From assembly GCA_030591285.1 (NCBI GenBank), contig JAUVBH010000018.1:1-11870 (forward strand): a stretch of DNA of 11,870 nt, in the 5' to 3' direction. The first letter of the stretch is position 1. Each line of letters begins with the position of its first letter. The notes beneath the pieces are model-generated. The model searched no databases. It saw nothing but the letters and a program-made list of their open reading frames with translations, and was not told where the DNA came from. Of this stretch, positions 8,001 through 11,870 are shown one piece after another. The position numbers and the translations under genes are program-made. This DNA comes from Thermoplasmatota archaeon (GTDB lineage: Archaea; Thermoplasmatota; Penumbrarchaeia; Penumbrarchaeales; Penumbrarchaeaceae).

Positions 8001-8499
8001 AATTGGACCATCCTCCAGATGCTGATGGGGCCCTTGCGGGAACCGCCCAGAAAAATGAGACGATGTAAGGGGGAAAATTTGCTCCATACCCCGGCCGGTC
8101 CGCTCCAGTGTAATTGATGGACATGGATGTGACCTGCTTATACTGGGTAGTAACGTTGTCATACCCGTCATCGATCACCAGCACTGTTGTGAACTGATTC
8201 GAGTTTCCCCTGGAGATCGGAATGTCGCTTGGATATGGATAATCATCATGAACAAGATGAACATCTATCCTCACTTTCTGACCTGGGTACAGGTTGTTTG
8301 ACTGGGTTGGTCTCTTGACTTCAATATCGCCGATAGCGATGTCCAACCAGCTCCTTGTTGGTGGTGAGGAGGAGTTATCGTCTCCAACTCCTTCACCTGA
8401 AGGAACGATCAGCGCCGCTACGGGAACAATAACGAGCATGGCGAAGAGTATTACGGTCCACGCTCTGAACTGATAGCTAACTCTGGCGTCTTGTGGCAT
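5038..8499 (-). CDS. Giant membrane-anchored Ig-repeat protein with proline-rich cytoplasmic tail
   Basis: This 1153-residue protein begins with a signal or anchor helix (about 13-33). A long extracellular chain of NEW3-like Ig domains (COG1470 style) follows. Their shared turn motif appears at 235 (NRGPAVD), 348 (NTGNGEDDY), 464 (NDGNDKDKF), 581 (NQGNWLDTF), 709 (NTGNIADTL) and 829 (NIGSEEL), about 115-130 residues apart. A single membrane helix lies at about 924-947. The last 200 residues are cytoplasmic; from about 988 they are dominated by Pro, Gln, Ala and Arg in PPVPQ/RPPAP units. The ATG at 8499 is preceded by GGGGTGA (8510-8504). I see no enzymatic motif. The outer part fits an envelope or adhesion protein. 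The tail could be a flexible spacer or a docking platform for partners inside the cell; both are inferences. It resembles the 668-3844 product in layout but not in tail chemistry. Confidence 0.8.
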   Translation of the reverse strand: MPQDARVSYQFRAWTVILFAMLVIVPVAALIVPSGEGVGDDNSSSPPTRSWLDIAIGDIEVKRPTQSNNLYPGQKVRIDVHLVHDDYPYPSDIPISRGNSNQFTTVLVIDDGYDNVTTQYKQVTSMSINYTGADRPGYGANFPPYIVSFFWAVPARAPSASGGWSNFQFTVSSTITVDDDDKSDNYKGGSGVRISQPEFSPFVWEEGQDERDFESPDPHWVNVGDTKFIPFQLQNRGPAVDVIGIEVISSPEGWNIEGFSPRTVYPNDFEELQLPVQIAMNPFNAKSDEEYRVVVKAYSTLYAGPYLEQSEHTFRFKVRFLAKAEMIPETESVYLIPGEAHQVIFWLRNTGNGEDDYTLTAKVDDLHVRKGWKVAFESGTRQPTVKPDQYFKVITRVNVPVEASRFYNVNLVISIRSMTADYTSLSEPCTLFADIRFAAKIEEFDDPFPVEPGKENALAFNFTNDGNDKDKFQRLVVSYKPKGWWVFIDQTPLKQSNGIGPHTMVNLNMIVFVEETTVASSKGSLPFIVIQARGGPNDYLLDEERYYFRIPLKHKLEITAPAREKVGFVGGQIEFLINVRNQGNWLDTFNLSVDSEWADFDIDLSQEEIAPNETYPVKLIVEIPFEAAADTNPDTPLPDLRGFYDGYRIRVSGYSQNESKEGETITWVDLEVHVQPFYNFEMLINPGEPELKFSMDHDQARAVKVKIMNTGNIADTLKLDWVDNPYQEWLRLQNTYVDLSFGESAFAILNINPRAYTIIEEGNLSIELKAISQLDPDRMNPLTVTLNITIRFYRMMFEIQPPKVNGEPVSGVASLDYDRMYSFQVNIENIGSEELNPTRFETLYIVLYDSGFEMDRANITYLRSLGVKEVIFTWKATPPGTHDFSVALEGDLPISEEGVKEIDFAVYVPPPDRNPTPPDTQVPLWMILLPLILIVVFAAAAFVFITKFNQIMISPIDTGYDESGEYRPWAVKEKLKGDEPEQLGMPEERPALPPPSKPALPAGPQGRPQPSQAPPVPAQVRSGPVPSQAPRPMAQARPMQPPAPARPPVSQARPMQPPAPVRPPVPQARPPVPQQRPPAPAQQPPRPPVPQSGPQARPPVPQQRPPAPAQQPPRPPVPQSGPQAPPQQPPRPPVPNQPPAPPVPKPVQKPPQP
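5138..5305. repeat. 84-bp tandem duplication in the proline-rich tail
   Basis: Copy 1 is 5138-5221 and copy 2 is 5222-5305. By direct comparison they differ at only two of 84 positions. The unit is 28 codons, so the frame is kept; it encodes residues about 1065-1121 of the minus-strand protein. The flank at 5110-5137 looks like a partial third copy. The near identity suggests a recent duplication. Confidence 0.9.
5331..5394. repeat. 48-bp spaced repeat in the proline-rich tail
   Basis: GCTGCATGGGTCTTGC occurs at 5331-5346 and again at 5379-5394, a period of 48 bases (16 codons). It encodes ARPMQPPAP twice on the minus strand. The rest of the unit has diverged more than the neighbouring 84-bp repeat. 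Confidence 0.8.
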
Positions 8500-8503
8500 T
8501 TGT

Positions 8504-8568
8504 TCACCCCTTTATCAAGATGCTGCCTCTGGCTTCCAACTTTAATATGCACCTTTGGGTTATAAATC
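8504..8568 (-). promoter_or_regulatory. Promoter region and Shine-Dalgarno of the 1153-residue surface protein
   Basis: Two TATA-like candidates lie on the minus strand: GATTTATA (8568-8561) and CATATTAAA (8549-8541). They would give starts near 8539 and 8519. GGGGTGA (8510-8504) is the ribosome binding site for the ATG at 8499. I cannot tell which TATA is used. Confidence 0.45.
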
Positions 8569-8690
8569 CTTTATGTCCAGACATTTTACAAGCAAAGCAA
8601 AAATGTCGGTCCCAGGTACATTGTCACGGTCGGCCACTACGAGGCTAAATAGAGCTTGAATATTTATTTTTATGGTAATGTAATAGGTAG

Positions 8691-8700
8691 GAAAAAGGAA
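8691..8700 (-). terminator. U-rich terminator region after the receiver gene
   Basis: On the minus strand TTCCTTTTTC occurs 26 bases past the receiver stop codon, with more T-rich sequence further on (AAAATAAATA near 8670-8661). Archaeal transcription often ends at such U-tracts without a hairpin. I see no strong stem here. The gap 8500-8725 holds no gene that I can support. Confidence 0.4.
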
Positions 8701-8725
8701 CTGGATGATGTACAATTATGTCATT

Positions 8726-9100
8726 TCACTCCGATGAGAGGACCTCTTCAATAGTGGATAAAAGCTCCTTCATTCGAAAGGGCTTTCTGATGAAATATCG
8801 AATACCCGCATTTCTGCAATCATCCATTATTCCTTCCTTCGTAGCGGCAGTGATAGCGACCAACTTCGCAGCCCCATCTATTTTAAGAAGTTCCTTGGCA
8901 ACGTCTATGCCGTTCATATCCGGAAGTAACAGGTCCAGAAGAACAACGTCTGGAGATCTTTCCTTGAACTCCTGGATGGCACTTTTGCCATCCTCTGCAA
9001 CACCTACAACACTGTATCCGCTAAGTGTCAGCATATCAGATAATGCCTGTGAGATCATCTCTCGATCCTCCACAACCAATATCTTCCCTGGCACTTTCAT
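8726..9100 (-). CDS. Stand-alone CheY-like response regulator receiver
   Basis: This 124-residue protein is a single receiver domain with no output domain. All catalytic residues are present: acidic pair Glu11/Asp12, phospho-acceptor Asp56 in VVLLDLLLPDMNG, Thr84 in VAITAAT, and Lys106 in FIRKPF. It should accept phosphate from a histidine kinase and act by protein contact. The ATG at 9100 overlaps the upstream kinase-like gene's stop (ATGA), so the two genes form an operon with likely coupled translation. However, the GGAGG just upstream is only one base from this ATG and about seven bases from an in-frame GTG at 9094. The true start may therefore be GTG, two codons later, giving 122 residues. 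The pairing with its degenerate kinase-like partner is odd, because an active phosphodonor is not evident in this operon. Confidence 0.9.
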   Translation of the reverse strand: MKVPGKILVVEDREMISQALSDMLTLSGYSVVGVAEDGKSAIQEFKERSPDVVLLDLLLPDMNGIDVAKELLKIDGAAKLVAITAATKEGIMDDCRNAGIRYFIRKPFRMKELLSTIEEVLSSE

Positions 9101-10236
9101 ACCTCCTTCTCTTGAACCTTTGGAATTATGAACAGATAAGTTGATCCCAACCCAACAAAACTCTCACACCAGATACGTCCGCCATGTCTCTCAACGATCC
9201 TCTTGGCAATGTAGAAATTCATACCTTCCGATAGTGTGTTAGCTTCTCTTCTTGGGTCCAGGTGAAGCTTGTCAAACAGGTGTTCAAGTTCAGTTTCAGG
9301 CATTCCCTCACCGGAATCCGAGATCGAGAAAAGGACATCCTCCCCTCTATCTTCAACTTCAAGTATGACCTGGCCGCCCTTGGGCGAATCCTTGATCGCT
9401 TTATTGATAAGGGTTGAAATTACCTCTGACATCGCCTTCCTATCCACTTCCACCTTCACCTTTTCCTTGGGGAAATTCACAATTATCTTGATCCCCAGGT
9501 TCTTGACCTCATCGGATCGGGTCTTGATGTTGGATTTGGTCAGATTCTCCAATGATACGGATCTCCTGTCCAATTGGATATCCTCATCGATATTTCGAGA
9601 CATATCAAGAGCATCGTTAAGTGTTCCCTTCAGCTTGTCAATGATCTCGATCAATTGTAATACCCGTTCGTTTTGAACATCATTCAGATCTCCAAAGGAA
9701 CCGCTGTCCAGCATCTCCAATGTCAATAGGATGGTGGTCATTGGTTGTCTTATCTCCCTTGTGAGTAGGGAAACGAAATCTGTAAGGAATCTTTGGGAAG
9801 CTTCCTGCATCTCCCTTACCGTCTTCAGCTCGTTCTCAAGGTTCTTTCTTTGTGCAATATCCTTGATAGCTCCCCACATCCCATAGATCTCACCGTCAAG
9901 GACAAGTGGAAGCAGGATCAGCTCAACTGGATGGGATCCTTTTGATTCGGAGAACATCTCAACCTCAGAGACCATCAGAGGGGCGCCTTCCTTTATCGCA
10001 ACTATTGATGAAGCGACCTTTTCCCGATCCTCCGAGAAGGTAACATTGTTGAGAGAGAGGAGATCCAGTTCCTCCTTTGAGAAACCGGTGATATCCTCAA
10101 GGATCATTGGGACCGTAAGAAAATTACCGTTCATGTCCACCTCGAAAAGTTCATCATGGGAGATCCCTGAATGGAACAAACTTTGCTCTCGCAAAGCCCA
10201 CCCATTTGGCCTGAGAGTTCCAGGTTCCGATATCAT
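9097..10236 (-). CDS. PAS-domain histidine-kinase-like protein lacking the phospho-acceptor His
   Basis: This 379-residue soluble protein has no membrane helix. A PAS sensor domain spans about 20-130 (NGNFLTV, then WGAIKDIAQRK at its end), followed by a coiled segment, a dimerisation region (about 145-215) and an HATPase domain (about 260-375). The dimerisation motif reads TREIRQP where kinases have SHELRTP; Arg160 replaces the His, and no other His occurs in that region. In the ATPase domain the N-box has Lys279 at the Asn position (next to Asn278), the G1 box SDSGEGM (306-312) is intact, and the G2 box reads SEGMN instead of GTGLG. The C-terminal HGGRIWCES and GSTYLFIIP strands are typical. 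It may be a pseudokinase that senses through PAS and controls the receiver or another kinase. The ATG at 10236 has GAAGGTGTG just upstream. Confidence 0.87.
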   Translation of the reverse strand: MISEPGTLRPNGWALREQSLFHSGISHDELFEVDMNGNFLTVPMILEDITGFSKEELDLLSLNNVTFSEDREKVASSIVAIKEGAPLMVSEVEMFSESKGSHPVELILLPLVLDGEIYGMWGAIKDIAQRKNLENELKTVREMQEASQRFLTDFVSLLTREIRQPMTTILLTLEMLDSGSFGDLNDVQNERVLQLIEIIDKLKGTLNDALDMSRNIDEDIQLDRRSVSLENLTKSNIKTRSDEVKNLGIKIIVNFPKEKVKVEVDRKAMSEVISTLINKAIKDSPKGGQVILEVEDRGEDVLFSISDSGEGMPETELEHLFDKLHLDPRREANTLSEGMNFYIAKRIVERHGGRIWCESFVGLGSTYLFIIPKVQEKEV

Positions 10237-10260
10237 CCATTCACACCTTCGAGGGAATCA

Positions 10261-10277
10261 CAGTGGAGATGTCACTG
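10261..10277. promoter_or_regulatory. Inverted repeat in the signalling operon leader
   Basis: CAGTG (10261-10265) and CACTG (10273-10277) form a 5-bp inverted repeat with a 7-base spacer, 25 bases before the kinase-like gene. It could be an operator or leader hairpin. It is short enough to be chance. Confidence 0.25.
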
Positions 10278-10304
10278 CTTTATGAAAAAAAAAGGGTGAA
10301 GGTC

Positions 10305-10315
10305 CTTATAAAAAA
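10305..10315 (-). promoter_or_regulatory. TATA-like box of the signalling operon
   Basis: On the minus strand TTTTTTATAAG (10315-10305) would set the transcript start near 10283. This leaves a leader of about 47 bases before the ATG at 10236. Confidence 0.4.
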
Positions 10316-10337
10316 CTCTCTATGATAATATCAATAT

Positions 10338-10366
10338 AAAAAAAATGACCGGCACTGAGGCCGGTC
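10338..10366 (-). terminator. Hairpin plus U8 terminator of the S3Ae gene
   Basis: On the minus strand a perfect 7-bp stem (GACCGGC, 6-base loop, GCCGGTC; 10366-10347) is followed by one A and eight T (10345-10338). It starts 17 bases after the S3Ae stop codon. This is a textbook intrinsic-type terminator and separates the ribosomal gene from the signalling operon. Confidence 0.8.
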
Positions 10367-10382
10367 TGGTTAGATCGGGAAA

Positions 10383-11174
10383 TTATTCCTTCTTGGCTTT
10401 CACGGTTTTCTTCGGCTTGGCCTTGGTTTCCTTTTCAACAGGAGCTTCCTTTGCGACCTCTTTCACGGGCTCAGGAGCTTCTTCTGGTTTTTCTGCTTCT
10501 ACCGGTTCTGCTGGTTCTTCCTCTGGAACAGGTGCGGCAGAATCCATTGGAGTGTCATCAGCATTCTCTGGATAGCTAAGAACTTCCATTTTCCTGATGT
10601 CCACTCTTCTCAGCGGATAGATTGGTTTGCACCCCATGAGTATGGCTGATCCAAGTGACCTATCCCTTTCCGATGTTAGGACCCTTGAGGTAAGTTCGGA
10701 GAAGGTGTGATCCTCCCCTGCCTTGTCCATGATCTCCTTCATCTTCTTCCTGATCGCATACTGAATAGATGACTGGATCCTCTTATCGGACATTGCCATG
10801 GGCTTGAGCCTGACCTTGAAACCATCCTTGGTCTCCAGATCGAAAACACCCTCCATCTTTGTCCTCTTCCTCCTTGTCTGCCTTCTGATGAAATCAGAGG
10901 TTAGATCATGACCAAGGAATTTGGTAAAGGCTTCCGAAGTGGAATGCTCGACTATCTTGAACTTGAGCTTGATATGCATCATCCTGAAATCACCAGTGAG
11001 ATCCTGAAGTGTGACCTCAACGGTTCTTCCCAAGAGCTTGGAAGGGTCATCGGCCAGGGTCTCACCGATCTTTGCACGGTTGAAAAGGCCTGGTGCGACA
11101 ATGGAGTACCACTGTTTCGCCTTCCATTTGTCTTTGAGCTTCTTTGCCTCTCTCGTAGACTGTCTTCTTGCCAT
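10383..11174 (-). CDS. rps3ae: Small-subunit ribosomal protein eS1 (S3Ae) with extended charged tail
   Basis: This protein belongs to the archaeal/eukaryotic S3Ae (eS1) family of the 30S subunit, near the mRNA exit region. Diagnostic parts are the basic N-terminus with DKWKAKQWY and VAPGLFN, the GRTVEVTLQDLTGDF segment, and the RRQTRRKRTKMEGVFD basic patch. I chose ATG at 11174 (263 residues). GAGG lies eight bases before it, and a TATA box at 11208-11217 predicts a transcript start near 11187. That is downstream of an in-frame GTG at 11198, which would add eight residues but has no Shine-Dalgarno. The last 60 or so residues (10383-10568) are a Pro/Glu-rich then Lys-rich extension beyond the usual core of about 200 residues. 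It is probably disordered. The gene is followed by a strong terminator and is likely transcribed alone. Confidence 0.92.
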   Translation of the reverse strand: MARRQSTREAKKLKDKWKAKQWYSIVAPGLFNRAKIGETLADDPSKLLGRTVEVTLQDLTGDFRMMHIKLKFKIVEHSTSEAFTKFLGHDLTSDFIRRQTRRKRTKMEGVFDLETKDGFKVRLKPMAMSDKRIQSSIQYAIRKKMKEIMDKAGEDHTFSELTSRVLTSERDRSLGSAILMGCKPIYPLRRVDIRKMEVLSYPENADDTPMDSAAPVPEEEPAEPVEAEKPEEAPEPVKEVAKEAPVEKETKAKPKKTVKAKKE

Positions 11175-11207
11175 TTGGCTCGCCTCTTCCCCCGACACGG
11201 AGAGGTT

Positions 11208-11217
11208 GTATATAAAT
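11208..11217 (-). promoter_or_regulatory. TATA box of the S3Ae gene
   Basis: On the minus strand ATTTATATAC (11217-11208) is a strong archaeal TATA box. A start about 26 bases downstream (near 11187) gives a 13-base leader containing GAGG. This decides the ATG at 11174 as the translation start. Confidence 0.65.
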
Positions 11218-11299
11218 CATTGTGGAAAATGAGAGGAGTTTTGGAAAATAATTGGTAAAATATAGTGATTCCTATATGATTTTGGTAAAAATTACATGG

Positions 11300-11321
11300 A
11301 AAAAAACAGGTGTGAAAAAAA
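11300..11321 (-). terminator. Double U7 tract after dihydroorotase
   Basis: On the minus strand seven T (11321-11315) follow the dihydroorotase stop codon directly, and another seven lie at 11306-11300. There is no clear hairpin. This fits the U-tract terminators of archaea. Confidence 0.6.
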
Positions 11322-11870
11322 TCAGCTTCGTATATTCTGTCCAAAACCGGGTTTCTGACAGATCGATTCATCCTGAACTATCATTTCACCTCTTAAGTAT
11401 ACCCTTGAAGGAAATATCCCGGTCATCCCTTCATAAGGGGTCCATCCGCATTTGGAATGGAGGTCATCTCCCTGGATCTTCCTTTCATCCTTCAGGTCAA
11501 CGACCATGAGGTCAGCATGAGACCCTATCTTGATCCGTCCTTTATTTTCCAATCCTAACCTATCTGAGGGAGATGAAGATAGAAGGTCAATGGCTCGATC
11601 CAAAGTTAGTTTCCTCTTTTTCACCTGGAACAAGATCAATGGGACCATTGTTTCTACACCGGGCATTCCGGATGGAGATAACAATCCACGTGATTTCTCT
11701 TCGATCGAATGCGGGGCATGATCGGAACCGATGGTCGAAACATTACCATTTGCAATTCCATCCCAAAGGGCTGCACGATCGTCAGTTGTCCTGATGGGGG
11801 GGTTCACCTTGGCCATGGCCTGCTCTTCAAGGTTCTTCTCCCCCCATTTGACATCCAAAAGCAAATGGTG
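11322..11870 (-). CDS. pyrC: Dihydroorotase, C-terminal part (cut by window edge)
   Basis: Dihydroorotase closes N-carbamoyl-aspartate to dihydroorotate in pyrimidine synthesis. It is a zinc amidohydrolase of the cytoplasm. Only the last 182 residues are here, and the reading frame is open through the right edge, so the start lies outside. The first visible codons read HHLLLD, which matches the TPHHL zinc-ligand motif of the family. KVNPPIR (21-27) is the substrate-binding motif, and IGSDHAPHS carries the catalytic Asp50. The GMPGVETMVPL stretch and the final strand with HADLMVVDL also fit. Allantoinase is a relative, but KVNPPIR and DHAPH favour dihydroorotase. The stop is followed at once by a U7 tract. 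The neighbouring S3Ae gene has its own promoter, so no operon is implied. Confidence 0.9.
   Translation of the reverse strand, partial: HHLLLDVKWGEKNLEEQAMAKVNPPIRTTDDRAALWDGIANGNVSTIGSDHAPHSIEEKSRGLLSPSGMPGVETMVPLILFQVKKRKLTLDRAIDLLSSSPSDRLGLENKGRIKIGSHADLMVVDLKDERKIQGDDLHSKCGWTPYEGMTGIFPSRVYLRGEMIVQDESICQKPGFGQNIRS

Noticed and set aside
11175..11198. GTG at 11198 as the S3Ae start
   Set aside because: It lies only about 15 bases from the TATA box, upstream of the predicted transcript start, and has no Shine-Dalgarno. ATG at 11174 fits both signals and the usual family N-terminus.

Overview
The window looks like archaeal chromosome, most likely a euryarchaeote of the Thermoplasmatota kind; the phylum is inferred from overall gene style, not proven. 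Direct signs are a ribosomal protein of the archaeal/eukaryotic type (S3Ae), an archaeal THUMP-type tRNA G10 methyltransferase, TATA-like boxes about 25 bases before the inferred transcript starts, mixed leaderless and Shine-Dalgarno starts, U-tract terminators, and two very large Ig-domain surface proteins. Base composition is moderate and I see no insertion sequence, CRISPR array or convincing intact tRNA.

Layout. 1-305 has no convincing gene. It holds a possible structured RNA (21-137) and a cluster of strong palindromes sharing a GGTTCGAACC core. 306-560 (+) encodes an 84-residue double-CxxC zinc-ribbon protein. 668-3844 (-) encodes a 1058-residue surface protein: signal/anchor segment, an N-terminal domain resembling zinc-dependent phospholipase C with most metal ligands replaced, CARDB/PKD/FN3-like Ig domains, one membrane helix and an acidic cytoplasmic tail. 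3954-4979 (+) is the tRNA methyltransferase, probably leaderless, ending at a 7-bp terminator hairpin shared with the convergent neighbour. 5038-8499 (-) encodes a second giant surface protein (1153 residues): a chain of NEW3-like Ig domains, a membrane helix and a roughly 200-residue cytoplasmic tail. From about residue 988 the tail is very proline-rich, and it contains a near-perfect 84-bp tandem duplication.

8726-10236 (-) is a two-gene signalling operon: a soluble PAS-histidine-kinase-like protein, then a stand-alone CheY-like receiver overlapping it by four bases. The receiver has all its catalytic residues. The kinase-like protein has Arg where the phospho-acceptor His should be and no other His in that domain, so it is probably not a conventional histidine kinase. 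10383-11174 (-) is ribosomal protein S3Ae with a long charged C-terminal extension and a textbook hairpin plus U8 terminator. 11322-11870 (-) is the C-terminal part of dihydroorotase, cut by the window edge.

Working together. S3Ae, the tRNA methyltransferase and dihydroorotase are housekeeping genes. The two giant membrane-anchored proteins could be parts of the cell envelope that display Ig domains outside and place an acidic or a proline-rich tail inside, but no sequence evidence ties them physically to each other or to the signalling pair. The most unusual points are the apparent pseudo-phospholipase domain, the His-less kinase next to an intact receiver, and the recently duplicated proline-rich tail.
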